A DNA stretch of 64,000 nucleotides from Reticulitermes speratus (Eukaryota; Arthropoda; Insecta; Blattodea; Rhinotermitidae), in the NCBI GenBank assembly GCA_021186555.1, contig JAJKFL010000003.1, positions 36,134,908-36,198,907 of the forward strand, written 5' to 3'. The first letter of the stretch is position 1. Every line of letters starts with the position of its first letter. Positions 10,524-21,654 of this stretch are shown here, piece by piece. Below the pieces are notes generated by a model that saw nothing but the letters and a program-made list of their open reading frames with translations, searched no databases and had not been told where the DNA came from. Made by a program: the position numbers and the translations under genes.

Positions 10524-10721
10524 AATGTAAATGAATAGCTTTTATTTTAACCAACATATGCACTACAACTTTGTCGTCATATATACCCCTAGTAATAAGT
10601 AGTCGAAACATATGTAGGGGTATATATGACGACAAAGGTGTAGTGCATATGTTGGTTAAAATAAAAGCTATTATATAAGACAGAATGCACGGTGAATATA
10701 ATGTGAAATAATGTAAATGAA
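10524..10721 (+). mobile_element. Penelope-like terminal insertion with 57-bp hairpin and 12-bp TSD
   Basis: Arms 10534-10590 and 10616-10672 are inverted copies with 56 of 57 bases matching, separated by a 25-bp loop. The loop contains GTCGAAACATATGT (10602-10615), the 3' half of a hammerhead core. Downstream, the right copy continues to 10709. AATGTAAATGAA occurs at 10524-10535 and again at 10710-10721, and I read this as a target-site duplication. A tail-to-tail inverted partial copy plus a 12-bp duplication fits known Penelope-like integration. Alternatives are a foldback MITE or a local assembly or read-chimera artefact. Confidence 0.6.
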
Positions 10722-11177
10722 GTTTGTGGTTGTTCCCTTCAGCCAAACGAAGGCATGCTACTTTGTTTTATACCACCAATAATTTCTGTCACACCGTTTT
10801 TACTTTATTTTAATCTAATCATTCGAATTACACGTGCCTAGTCGGAGTCAATGTGAGCATTGTTAAATAGAACTAAAAAAATCAGCTTTCACAAATAAGG
10901 CCTTTTTGCCTTCGTGACTCAGGCTCATACCAAAATGACGCTATCATGAGTCATTCATCATTAGCAAAATTATTACACATAGACATCCAGTAAAACACGT
11001 ATAGTTAGAAATACCGGTATTCAACAAAACCTCCTTGCTCATATATATGTAGACCGAAGCTAAGAAATATTTTCTCCACCAGTTTTCTTTAACCGGTCGT
11101 GAAATATGACCGAAAGAATTTCTGACACACTAAGTGTAGTTTTCTCCTGAACTTAAGATGTTTTAAAATTGAAATTT
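10722..11177. other. Unassigned
   Basis: AT-rich, no gene or repeat family recognised. Confidence 0.45.
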
Positions 11178-11246
11178 CTAGGATGTTAGCAGTGTCTACT
11201 GTAAGTACTGGTAACTATTTACAGTCGACACCGCGTAACATCAGAA
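11178..11246. repeat. Short foldback (related to the 23211 element)
   Basis: Arms 11181-11206 (GATGTTAGCAGTGTCTACTG, then TAAGTA) and 11216-11242 are inverted copies with a few mismatches and a loop of about 10 bp. The right arm reads ACAGTCGACACCGCGTAACA, which is shared with 23341-23360 (TCAGTCGACACATCGTAACA). The centre found in larger members is deleted. Confidence 0.75.
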
Positions 11247-11339
11247 GAACTGGTCAGCAACACCACTGTAACAATATTGAAACTCTGTAAATACACCTTA
11301 CATTGGAAAATCAGCTTTATTACGGAAGGTTACGTGTGA

Positions 11340-11625
11340 TATGCGGGCTGGGATAACGCAGTCGATATAGCGACTTGCTACGGGCTGGGCGGTCTGGGGA
11401 TCAAATCCCAGTGCGGGCGAGTTTTTCTGCACCCGTCCCCACCGGCCCTGGGGCCCACCCAGCCTCCTGTACCATGGGTAACGGGTCTATTTCCCGGGGG
11501 TAAAGCGGCCGGGGTGTGGTGTTGACATACCAACTCCATCTAGCGCTGAGGTTAAAGAAAGAGTAGAGCTATAACTCTACTCCCACTCTTGGCCTTCATG
11601 GCCTGTTATAGTGTAAAATTTAGTT
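11340..11625 (+). mobile_element. tRNA-derived SINE family A
   Basis: The head GGGATAACGCAGTCGATATA (A box region, 11350-11369) and GGGGATCAAATCCC (B box, 11397-11410) is a tRNA-type polymerase III promoter. The body has the family words GCCCTGGGGCCCACCCAGCC, GGTAAAGCGGCCGGGGTGTG and CATCTAGCGCTGAGGTTAA. Related copies are at 26668 and 48650 (plus) and 14768, 22266 and 34590 (minus). This is the most complete one. Confidence 0.85.
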
Positions 11626-11861
11626 TCACGCGTGATATAGGTGTACTGAAATAAAATCCACCGGTATGATCTATTCTGAAAGATCCGATCTTGAGTGTAA
11701 GGTAGAATCTGCTTTATGTCTCGTGCTATGGGCTTCTGCACATAACACAATTGGGATCCTTACACGAAGTGAGTAGACAGGAAAGGGTATCGGTTTTGTT
11801 TGCATAAGACGAGACAAATAATAAAATGACAAAGTGATATAAAAAACGTCTAAAGTAAGGA

Positions 11862-12160
11862 ATGAAACGTAAAAGATATAGCTATCCTTATACAGGCCTG
11901 AACAGGTCCCTAGGGCTTCAGGAGGTTGTGGCTCCCAGATCTCCAGCTAATCGGCACATGAAGGGGGTAAGGTTATCAACCCTACACACCGGCCGCCTTT
12001 ACCCCCAGGATATATTCCTGGTACTCATTTCTGTTAAAGGCTAATTCGACCCCAGGAACATAGTGCGACTTTGAAGGATTAAGTCAATGAAAAATTCCAA
12101 CCCGCGACGTTACGGCTTCTAGTGCAGTGCCTCAACCAAATGTGCCACCGCATGCCTCGT
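11862..12160 (-). mobile_element. tRNA-derived SINE family D
   Basis: On the minus strand the head is GGCATGCGGTGGCACATTTG (A box) followed by GTCGCGGGTTGGAATTTTT (degenerate B box, plus 12091-12109). The body carries the family words GGTCGAATTAGCC, GTAAAGGCGGCCGGTGTG and GTGCCGATTAGC. It ends near 11865 in decayed CCTTTAC-like tail repeats. Other members: 30205, 43930, 54422 (minus) and 61127 (plus). Confidence 0.8.
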
Positions 12161-14767
12161 AAAATAACAAATACCTAGGCAAAATTGTTTCATTAAAGCC
12201 ACATTGAAATGTGGAGGAAGAACGTGAATTTAAGCTTAGGGAATTGAAAAGAAAGAAAGCGGGGTTTAAAGTGATAGTTCATGTTGAATGGTTATAGAAT
12301 GAAGTTCTGCATAGAGTGAGAGGCAGAGGGACAAATAACAAGATATATGAAGGGCTAAAACGAAAATTCTTCTTCCGTAAAAGAATCGTCTACTAATTTC
12401 TTTTTGGGCATGGGCATACATACGATTTCTCTTAATTCTTTTTTCCTTTTTCCTGTCTTCCTTACTGCAATACCCCTTCTCTTAAAACTAATAATATCTC
12501 CCTCATTCATTTACTTCCACAATTTTCCCCTTTCCCCTCCTCACTACTCCACCACAAACCAATGCCAGACAGTCTCCCTTGAATTTCCATTAAAAAGAAG
12601 GAAAATTTAGAAGGAAAATTCTTCTGCAGAAATCGTTAATTTTCTTGCCGCTTTGTGCGAACAAAGCGTACACAAGTTATAAGTTTTTAAGGTTTGGTCT
12701 AGAAAAAAAGAGAACTGTTGGAAAACAGAAATATAAACACAAATTATTTTTCTATTTGCATTCTAGAAGCCGTATAGCATATTTCTTTTAAAGCTTCTAT
12801 GATCTTGCAGGTTACAAGACAGATACTCCTAGAACTGGGAGACGTCTATCATCCAGATACTATTTTTAATGGAGCACCTTAAGTCAAACTATCATTAACA
12901 CAACAAATGAATAGATTAATCCCTATGTACGAGACTTGTTAAACACCTATAGCTAAAATACAGCAATAGTAAGCAGTGTTCGAAATCCCAAGGAGAACTC
13001 ATAAAGCCTGCTTTCCTATTGCATAATTTATAGTCCTGTAATAATAATAATAATAATAAGCTATTCTTTGGTTTTTAAGAAATTAGTAATTTTTACAGAT
13101 TCTGTATAAGTTAGATTGCTTGGACGTAAGTACAAAGTTTCGCATTTTTGCCATTTTTAATTGCTCACTTATAAATAATAGTTTGCATATATTACTTTGT
13201 AGGTACATAGGTATAATAAGAGTTTATGATCTATCTCCACAGTTTCAAACTTATAGCTGCAACAGTTCTATAGCTATAGTAATAAACCGAAAAATATAGA
13301 AAACGTTTTCATAAATTAAATTAAATTTCTCTCGTGTCGCTCACCGTTCACAATTTCGCGCATCCTCCATGTTGTTTTTGACCTAAGAAATGGGAATTAT
13401 AAATTTTGGCTGTCCTTACACGACATAACCTTCACACTAAATTTCTTAAAATCGGTCAAAGAATGAAATTTTGAAATGGTGTACACTCGGAAAAACACAC
13501 ATCCAAACACAAGATGGCTACGTCTAAAGTCTGATCTTTATGCCGAGCGCATTATAAACTCGCTGTCCATTCCTTCTTCTGTATGAAGATGAATCTAACA
13601 TAGCTGAAAGAATTTTAATGAAATTTAATGTTGTCTGAGAGAGTAACAGAAAATTGTGAGGCAATAACTCATTAGATTGAAATGCATAAGAATAGCGAAT
13701 GGACACTACATAAAGGCAGACACGCATTTCTCAGATCATGTCAAGTGTAAATCGCTAATTATGTACTGAAGCGAAAAACACTACAAATAAAATTTGTACA
13801 GAGCAAGAAAATGCACATTAAATATTCAAAACATGTTCCCATAAATCTTTGGATTTTCAATATAATTAAACAAACGTACCATTACGCGTAAATTTTCGAC
13901 CTTAAATTTTCTTTTCTTACAATTAATTTGAAGACCACGCATGAGAGCATGTCATTTGTAATTCATTTTGCCGATCGCTTGTGTAAGTAGAATAATATGC
14001 AATTTTATTCTCTTTATCAATTTGTTAACAGGAATTAAAGGACAGCCGTGAGTAAAATTCGTACAGTACTTCCATATTTTCTTTCCACATTTTCTTAGCG
14101 AATCTCCCCTCACTCACTCCTTTATCAGGCTGGCTTAACGAACCGACCGAATCTCCTTCACAGTCGGAGTTTTGCTGGCTGTGGATACGTAGTTAAGAAA
14201 TGGGGCTCCATAATCACACCGCAAACCACCCTCATTTCCCATCCTGCGAACTTCCCCTTCTTCACTACCCATACCAGTACTACCACCGCTGCCACGTATT
14301 TTAATTACCAACGATTTATAAAAAGAAGTTTTGAATTAATTACGCACTTGGGGCACTGGATTCTGCCTGCCATGGACAGGAATCAATAGGAAAGGTTTAG
14401 TTAATTTTTTCCGTTTGACTTGCTTAGTTACGTACGGTAGACTAACAGAGAGGGGAAGTGTTTAAAGCACAGGGTGTACCAAAGTGAAAAAGGTAATTAC
14501 TTACAGACTGATGCATCAGAAATTTGGTTTTGCATTTCGTCAATGTGACATTTTTGTTTAACTTAAAGCTGTTGAAAAAACTATGCAAACCTCTTCTTGC
14601 TACACTCCATATATCGAGACGAGAAGCATTATTTTGAAATTAATTTATTTGGTAGAAGAAGCATAACCAGTATTTTCTTACCCAAGGTTTGTAAATTTTC
14701 AGTGGTATGAAATATATGCCTACGTAAAGTAAAGTTGTCTACTTGAACGACATAAACGTATTTTGAA
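12161..14767. other. Unassigned 2.6 kb with an (AAT)n run
   Basis: No gene or element recognised. A short (AAT)n microsatellite lies at about 13041-13061. Short open frames (12404-12610 plus, 13524-13727 minus) have low-complexity composition and no known domain. Confidence 0.5.
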
Positions 14768-14905
14768 GAATGGAGCTTCACGTTTCGGCCGCTTTACTGC
14801 CGATGGGAAGAGCCACAAATATCAAATAAATTATGAGGCAGGGTGGAACCCAGAGGTGGTCTCCACACGTCGGAGAAGAGAAAAATCTCTTACTAGTGCA
14901 GGGTT
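14768..14905 (-). mobile_element. tRNA-derived SINE family A, truncated
   Basis: The minus strand reads GAGATTTTTCTCTTCTCCG, then GGGTTCCACCCTGCC, then GTAAAGCGGCCGAAACGTG. This matches the body of the 11340 copy in the same order. The tRNA head is missing. The 73-codon frame at 14763-14984 is a by-product. Confidence 0.6.
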
Positions 14906-15182
14906 TCAAAAAAAGGTTTCTCCATTATACAGTGTAGTGTTTCAGTTTCCAGGGTCAACCAGTCCAGTCGTTTTTGCGATGTAGTTACGTGACACAGATA
15001 ATGTCTAAGTTTTGACATTTCGAAATATAAATGTATAAATACTGAGTTTAAAACAGGAACTGGTTTTGAAATTCTGGAATTTTTAAAAAATAAGATAAAA
15101 GACTCCCTCAATGACAAAGACAACATGACTGACTTCTAAAGTTTTTCAGTTCGAACAGCCTAAAACTGAAACTTTGCGTTGT

Positions 15183-15440
15183 TAGGCCATGCCATATTTA
15201 GTCACCATACTCGCGCAGCGGAGGCCAGGGTTCGATCCCAGGGCAGCCTATATCGGACTTGTGGTGAACAATGTATTGTGACATGCTGCTCACAAACCAT
15301 TTTGAATTTTATGTTCAATGATGATTCCACACATTCTCCATATTTATTCATATCGTCCCGGACAGGTACGATAGGCCCATTAGTGGCAACACCAAAAGGG
15401 ACCAGGCTCACCCCACCCTAAAAACAATAATAAAGTAAAA
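15183..15440 (+). mobile_element. tRNA-derived SINE family C
   Basis: The B box GGGTTCGATCCC lies at 15228-15239, preceded by GCGCAGCGGAGGCCA. The body has GGACTTGTGGTGAACAATG, ATTCTCCATATTTATTCAT and an A-rich 3' end AACAATAATAAAGTAAAAAA at 15423-15442. Body words are shared with 56300 (minus) and 63755 (plus). Confidence 0.75.
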
Positions 15441-15873
15441 AATAAATTCTTACACTTGCGTAACAACGTTGTCCTCCTGTTAGACAAGGCGCATTAAATG
15501 ACGAGGTGAAATTCTTTCACATTTCTTCTGAACTCACAGTGAGTATACATGCTTGTTGAATTATGATTAACTGAGAATGAGCAGGTGATAATCTGTCTTC
15601 TTTAGCACTGGATATTAATAGTTCCTGTGACATTTCGTACTAACTGACAGCTCTTCTTCTATTATATGAATAAGAATAAGAATATGAAAACGTCAACTAT
15701 TTTAGTCTCTCCTTCTTCGCAAGATAAAATGTGGAGATGGCAGAACTTACAGGGCAAATGACAAATGGCTGGCAAATCTGAACCAGAAACGGCCTCTGAC
15801 AGCCCAGTTAGATGGACAAGAATGCATCATCCACCACCAATATCTCATCCAGCAACGGTTAAAAAAGACACGG

Positions 15874-15909
<36 letters not shown>

Positions 15910-16019
15910 TGTGTGTGAGTGTGTGTGTGTGTGAGTGTGCGTGTTCGTGTGTTTGCATGCTTTCCTTACGTCAACCCCCAAATCATCACACACACACACA
16001 CAACACACACACACACACA
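15874..16019. repeat. Compound (TA)n-(TG)n ... (CA)n microsatellite
   Basis: (TA)n at 15874-15900 runs directly into an imperfect (TG)n at 15901-15954. After a 31-bp spacer comes (CA)n at 15986-16019. The TG and CA tracts are complementary and could form a large hairpin or cruciform. The open frame over this region (15765-16088) is a repeat artefact. Confidence 0.95.
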
Positions 16020-16929
16020 TTAATACATACACACAGCAGAGTTTCAGAAATTGTCATCTCTTTCTTACTATATTTTGATGTGTTATAGAAAATGTTCATT
16101 TCAGCTTTTCAAGATTTCTCATTCTTCAAAACCTCCCTGTCTTCTTCCTTTTGGTTGTCGCCATTCTACCTAACGCCTTCCCTTTTCCAGGTCGTTGGGA
16201 ATAATGCGTCATTTTTCATCTATCTTTTACTCTTCCTCTTCTTAAAGTTTTTTTTATTTTTACAGAGATATAGAGAGAGGGTGGTGATGGGTCGAGTTTT
16301 GGACCTTTCTTTCACTTTGCTTCTTCCTCCACCTCCTCTCTCATCCCTGTCCCACTTTGTCACAGTGTGATGCCGCTTAAAATGGAGATATTTTTCAATT
16401 TTTATCTCGCAGATTTTTCTCTTATATTATGTTATGTACACTGGCGACGGTGAGTAAGGAGACAGAATGGAAGGACTAATGTAATCACAGCAGCCTCTAG
16501 CGCCTACCTCTTGCTGTCGGTCTTTCCTCCGTTCCTCAGCCGTGTTTCGAGAAATTGACTAAGATATTATGACATTTGGCACATCCAATATATTTTCTTT
16601 TCATTGCTAATAGCCTGCTCTTTGTACTGTTGTTAATAAGTGTAAACCCACAACTTTATTCCTGCAGTTCAGAAAGACAATGCTCACTTATATAAAAGAT
16701 GCTCGATATAAGTTTAGCACTGCTAATTCATTTGGCAGATCTCACAGTAAATTGCAAATATTAAGTAATTGAAAGAAATTTAAACTAGTGTAGGATAAAT
16801 TGATCTGATACACTACGTAATCTGAAGAATCTGAAGACCTGTACCATTTGAATCCGTCATAAAGAGGTAGAGGACGTTCAATAGAAGTGGCATTCAGCAG
16901 AGGACCTAGGCCTCGGCCGCGGTGAAAAT
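16020..16929. other. Unassigned
   Basis: No gene seen. Pyrimidine-rich on the plus strand at 16100-16360. The open frame at 16092-16370 is a low-complexity Phe/Leu/Ser frame. Confidence 0.45.
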
Positions 16930-17072
16930 GAGGTCTTTGTTCTTCTGGGATATTTCGCAGCGGAAGACTACTTGACCCTTGAAGATGGGACCGATAGGCT
17001 GACCCGAAACGTCCGCAACTAACTACCCATCAAAGTTGTGCAATATTCCAGAACAAAGAATACCTTAACCAC
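16930..17072. repeat. Foldback element with hammerhead-like core
   Basis: Outer arms: AGGTCTTTGTTCTTCTGGGA followed by TATTTCGCAG on the left, and a region at 17040-17072 containing GTGCAATATTCCAGAACAAAGAATACC (split by a few changes) on the right. Inside, the plus strand has TTGAAGA (16979-16985), U, GGGAC (16987-16991), GACCC (17001-17005), GAAAC (17006-17010) and GTC. Stem II pairs 4 of 5. C3 of the hammerhead core is U, so it is probably inactive. Same family as 4219 and 33624. Confidence 0.7.
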
Positions 17073-17198
17073 ATCGTTATTCTCACAATCTGTAACAGTT
17101 GTAATCGATATACGTATGAAGCAAATTTAACAATTAAGCCACTGTCATAATTTCACGGTTGAAGAACGCCCGCCAGTTCAGGAGGGGTTAGTTAATTT

Positions 17199-17431
17199 TA
17201 GGGCTGTGAAAATTCAAAGAATAAACGTGGATATAAATTTCGTTTCCGCAGACATGTAGTATATACCAGGATTACAGAAATCCAGGATGCCAGGTCGCCG
17301 TGGCGACTAACCTGTTTACGGTGGCGCTTAATATCTCTGGATCCCCTATATGGAAATTGCGTCATGTCACAATTCTGGTGCCTAGAATTCTGAGATGGCT
17401 CCCACATTTTTTTAAAGTTTGTGCAACTGTG
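17199..17431 (+). mobile_element. Non-autonomous hAT-like element, GTGCAC family
   Basis: Left end TAGGGCTGTGAAAATT and right end AAAGTTTGTGCAACTGTG are diverged forms of the inverted termini seen at 48205-48370. Internal family words include GTGGCGCTTAATATCTCTGG and GGTGCCTAGAATTCTGAGAT. No clear 8-bp duplication remains. It is longer than the other copies (233 bp). No transposase is encoded. Confidence 0.55.
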
Positions 17432-17541
17432 GTTAGACCCTACATAAACTGACGTTTTCTGATATATTTTAAAATATTATATGGAAAACTGTAAAGTTGC
17501 AAATTTCTACATGCGCCTTTATTATTTATGGACTTGAAACC

Positions 17542-17573
17542 CTGAAGATTAAGGCGACAAGTTCCTTCGAATC
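17542..17573 (+). ncRNA. Hammerhead ribozyme-like motif, one core change
   Basis: Plus strand: CTGAAGA (17542-17548), T, TAAGG (17550-17554), 9-nt loop, CCTTC (17564-17568), then GAATC (17569-17573) where GAAAC is expected. Stem II pairs 4 of 5. The A-to-T change in the GAAA box probably kills it. Followed by ATCGGAAAG. Confidence 0.45.
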
Positions 17574-17904
17574 ATCGGAAAGCACAAAGAGCCGCAGTGT
17601 AACATCAATGAAGACCTGAATTCTCGATTGCACTGCTGTGAAAAACAAAAAAACTTGTAAGTACACTTTTTATTACAAAGGAAATTTCTCTTCTTTCAGG
17701 ATTAGTGACACTAGTTTGGACCAAGTTACGATAAAAGTCTGCAAACCTTTTGCAGCGTAATTCCTTCACCAGTTACCCCACCCTCGCATCGTCCTTATCA
17801 TCACCATCCTTATTAAATTCATGGAACCAGCTCCTGCAGCGGTCAAATATCTCTGTTCTCTCTGTGATAAGCTGTTATCTCAGCGGTGACAATAAAGAAT
17901 AGTC

Positions 17905-18012
17905 TTTTAGGATGTGACGCTGTGTAGTCCGGCAGAAATTTATCGACGTTTCGAAAGAACCTGCTACTTTCATACCCACAGGATTAGTGCGTCATTTCCC
18001 AGAACAAACTGT
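17905..18012 (-). repeat. Decayed foldback / hammerhead-like repeat
   Basis: Left end GTCTTTTAGGATGTGACGC and right end GTGCGTCATTTCCCAGAAC are inverted and match the TTCTGGGATATTACGC terminus of the foldback family. On the minus strand CCUGUGGGUA, then UUCUUUCGAAACGUCGAU is a degenerate CUGANGA...GAAAC arrangement. Confidence 0.5.
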
Positions 18013-18059
18013 TATTCTTAGCAGTTTTTATTTTCATTTTGCAGTTTATATAGAATCGG

Positions 18060-18180
18060 GCTCTTGTGAGTGCGGTAATGAACCTTCGGGTTCCATAAAA
18101 CGCGGGGAATTTCTTGACTAGCTGACGACCTGTTAGCTTCTCAAGAAGGACTCTGCTCCATGGAGTTAGTTAGTTAGTTT
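18060..18180 (+). mobile_element. LINE 3' UTR (NLRVP family)
   Basis: Reads GTGAGTGCGGTAATGAACCT then TCGGGTTCCATAAA (the end of the coding region) and the family 3' UTR GGGGAATTTCTTGACTAGCT, CTTCTCAAGAAGGACTCTGC, TCCATGGAG. It ends in (TTAG)n at 18165-18178. This is the clearest copy of the 3' terminus of the family. Confidence 0.75.
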
Positions 18181-20256
18181 ATATAGAATTACGTTAAGTT
18201 TTTTGACCCACAATAATTACATTTGACTTCGAACTCTTGAATTTACTGCTCTTGTAACACTAGGTCACGGTTGTTTCGTGCTTATATTGCTCATAATTTG
18301 GCTTTTGTTTTTACGAGGTCGAATACTCACTTTTACTTTAATGTCCTTTAAAATTTGCTGGTTTTAAAGAATGTCATTTTCCCCTCACTTTGCTCTACAG
18401 TCTTGAGACCCTAGCAGAACCTGTGTGCTCTCTTCCCACTAAAGTTCCTTCATTGTCGTATAGAAAGTACCACCATTCTTAAGCCCAAGCGGGCTCATGT
18501 TGATAAAAGAACACTGAAGGCTCTTGAAGTTTCCAGCATGAGGCTACTGTTAAGAGAGGAAGCGAGAGAGAGAAAGGGTTCTGATCATTAATCTTAGCGA
18601 AAAGAGAATTGTCATCACGACTCTGAAATGTCGAATATTAAATATACGAGCTAGCGAATGACTAGGGGCTCAAGGGGTATGTGGGTGTTTGGAAGAGAGT
18701 GGGTTTGGATTTTAGTCGAACTAGGAGGGGACTGGAAAGTGGTTGTGAAGTAACGGGTGGTAGAGAGAAAGAAGTTGCTGCCGCTTGCTTCTTGCAAAAG
18801 TGTTTGCGAAAAATAAACTGAATGGGGAAGTATTTGTTTAGAAACGTGGCAACAACTAGGAGAATGAGGAAAGGGTGTTGTTGAGAGTTCAGGAAGATAA
18901 TGAAAAGTGTTATGCAATGTGGCCATTCTTTATGCAGGCATACACTGTGTCCTATACACAAAACATTTAAAATGTTGCTTTTAAGTCTACTGTCAATAAA
19001 TGACGTGAAAACATATATATGTACATATACATAGGCCATGTGTAGAAGCCTACTTATTACGCCTCGGGACTCATTGAGATCATTTAAATGCACGAAACCA
19101 AATCGTCACTGGAACGCTTGGCACAGAATGGAATTCAAAATATTCTCTATAGGGAATGCAACAGAACTATACAAAATTTCTGGCTTTCGTACATCAATTC
19201 AAAATGTCATTCAAAAATTTTATTGAGCATTATATTCTTACGCAGATAATGCTAGAATCACGACATAATTTAGCTGCAAAGGAAGCATACGGGAAAGCCT
19301 AGCTGGAATAAAGGTCTCTACAAAACCTCAGTGTGAGGGATCCTGCCATACAAACGAGAACACAAACTCCTGAGGTGACGAAATCCTGCACGCCATAATT
19401 TGATACAACAAATATTAGTAAGTATAAAAGTAAGCAGTTAAGATTAAGTTTTCACTTATGTTGCTTTTGGACTTTGGCGCGGTGAAGTTCAGTAGACGAA
19501 GGCGGCCGGTTCATCCGGAAGACTGGTAGCTTTCTACCAAACTGCACGGAATTGCTGGGTAGAAGAGGTTAATCTTTACAAAAACGCCTGAAGAAACTTA
19601 AGTCTCAGTTAATCAAAGCACAGTTCATGATGGTGAAACAATAAGCTATTCAGGTATATAGCTAGAAAATTAAGAACATTATTACCAAGGACCATAAGTG
19701 GCAGAAGGAAGGCGTGGAGGAGAAGAGAATGTATAAGGAACAAAACTAGTTGTCACTGAATGTCACTATATGCTCTTGAAGACTGATGACTGAAGAAGAA
19801 ATTAGGAGTAGGCGTAGTGAGAGACATTATATATATTACAGGAGTTAAAATAAAATTTACTGCTCTGAAGGTTGCCAAGCAATGCCCTCTCGTCTTTCTG
19901 GTAGGCTGGTTGCAAGCTATAGACTTACGAATTGAAAAAGGTGAGGTGATTAGAAGTAGACTATATTGAGAATGGCGAAGGGAAAAGAAGTCGAAAATTT
20001 GGTATCAATTTTGAATTTTGTATTTGGAGGGGTGCACTATGACAAAATTATGATGACGTTGGAATGGCTGCATTTTGAAGTTAATGTTGGGACGGTTGCT
20101 TTCTCCCTAAATGACCTACAAAATCTCACAGTCTCTCTCAAAGGAAAACAGCCAAGCTTTGTTAGGCAGACAAAACTGTTAATGTTTTTGAGGGAAATAA
20201 TCGGGATAAACACATAAACAAGCTGTGTGAGAAAATGCAAATTTTCTTAATCTTAC
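18181..20256. other. Unassigned 2 kb
   Basis: No gene recognised. The minus-strand frames at 18651-18926 and 18662-19093 overlap each other in different frames over a G-rich plus strand and have no domain. A TA-rich word CATATATATGTACATATACA is at 19012-19031. Confidence 0.5.
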
Positions 20257-20315
20257 AGCAAGCGGTGCATACAGTGGTCACCGGGCTTTAAAGTGTTGAA
20301 GCACGATGGTAACTC
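20257..20315 (+). repeat. Dispersed motif (copy 3 of 3)
   Basis: Contains GGTGCATACAGTGGTCACCG followed by GGGCTTTAAAGTGTT, the same order of words as at 2275-2310. The copy is diverged and no boundaries are visible. Confidence 0.35.
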
Positions 20316-20805
20316 CATGTAGGTCTATAAACATTTTTAATGCTAAAATTCTTAATTTTTTTTCTGAAAAAATAAGTGAGTCTTAAAAATGAGAAAGAAT
20401 TTATTATCTGTGAGGAAAGAACAGAGTATACAAGAATTACTTCTCCCAATTTCCTGCGGCAATTCGATTCACAAAACCGTTGAGGAAGCTATCCTTTTCC
20501 CATCCATTTCATAACCACTCTACAGTTACGATTAGCGTATTTTTTGTATATGATCAATCAAGAAACAGCACACGTGGTACGGAAAATTTAGGGGACTGTA
20601 TATTTATTGGTGTCCTAAATTGGTGGCTAGAAGTCAGTATTTATTCGGAAGCTCCTGCGACAAACCATCTCAACACGCGTTTCCTTTGACGCGTTTGCCT
20701 TGAGACAGTGGTTGTGATGTGAATTTTGAGGTTCTCACAGAGCTGTTGATAAAGATTCAAAGCCTCTGAGGTTCACGCCTTGTCGATTGGTAAATAGCTT
20801 CAGAT
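20316..20805. other. Unassigned
   Basis: Nothing recognised in this stretch. Confidence 0.45.
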
Positions 20806-20837
20806 ACTTCGAAGGACTGTAGTTCCTTTGTCTTCAA
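20806..20837 (-). ncRNA. Degenerate hammerhead-like motif
   Basis: Minus strand: UUGAAGA (20837-20831), C, AAAGG (20829-20825), loop, CCUUC (20815-20811), GAAGU (20810-20806). Stem II pairs 4 of 5, but both catalytic boxes carry one change each. Confidence 0.35.
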
Positions 20838-21060
20838 GGTCATGTAGGACAAGAAGATTCTTGGGTCTTCAGGAGTTGACATGGTTCAAATTCCAAGTCG
20901 CTAATTCGTACATTTCATTCAGACTTTCCGTACTGAATGAATCAAATTTAAATATCTAGTTGTGAAAACCGCAAAACTCTCTTTCCATATTATATAATTA
21001 ATTATTACACATAAATTTCGCGGCACTTATCTCAATTCACAAAGCCTAGTAACGGAGTTA

Positions 21061-21330
21061 CCGATCCCGGTGGCCGTACGGTCTAAGGCGTAGGACTGCT
21101 GCTGTTCGCTTGCTGGGATTTGAGGTTCGAATTCCACTGAGGTCATGGATGTTAGTCTCTTGTGTTTATTTGTTGTGTAGGTAGCGGCCTCTGCGACGAG
21201 ATGATCACCCGTTCAGAGGAGTCCTACCGATTGTGTGTGTGTGTGTATGTGTGTCATCTAGAAGCCTAAAAAGAAACCGAGGCGGCATAGGCTCGATTTA
21301 GGCTGTAGTGCCACAGGAAGGAAAAAGACA
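21061..21330 (+). mobile_element. tRNA-derived SINE family B
   Basis: A box TGGCCGTACGGTCTAAGGCG at 21070-21089 and B box GGTTCGAATTCC at 21124-21135 are near consensus and correctly spaced. The body includes GCGACGAGATGATCACCCG, a short (GT)n at about 21233-21254 and GGCGGCATAGGCTCGATTTA. It is the best-preserved polymerase III promoter in the window. I see no second copy here. Confidence 0.8.
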
Positions 21331-21429
21331 GTAAAGGAGCTACCTCTCTCATTAATTTATAACGCAATAAAATCAAATTTTCCGTGAAGACCAGGCTACA
21401 ATATTTCATTAGGTTTTCACGCTTGTAAG

Positions 21430-21609
21430 TGACATAGATTTTTGTGGGTTTGGTATGCCCATCGATCGTTTTCCTTATCGGAGACTAAATTTTTACGGTG
21501 ACGACTTATGTTTGCGGATCCTCAGTATGAAACTTTCTGCATATCTGCTTTCTGACGCCTAGAATTTTGAGATGGCTCATACATTTTGGGAAAATTTGTA
21601 CACACCTGG
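21430..21609 (+). mobile_element. Non-autonomous hAT-like element, GTGCAC family, decayed
   Basis: The right end AAAATTTGTACACACCTG at 21592-21609 matches the 48370 terminus (AAAATTTGTGCACCCCTG). Internal words GCGGATCCTCAGTATGAAAC and TGACGCCTAGAATTTTGAGA are shared with the other copies. The left end is not clear. Confidence 0.5.
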
Positions 21610-21654
21610 TTTTATAAAAGCTATATTCGATTAGCTAGCCAAGATATATCTTGC

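Noticed and set aside
18651-19093. Two overlapping minus ORFs (91 and 143 codons)
   Set aside because: They overlap in different frames over a purine-rich plus strand and show no motif, so both are probably chance frames.
21061-21140. Functional tRNA gene
   Set aside because: A and B boxes are present, but the sequence does not close into an acceptor stem and continues into a SINE body.
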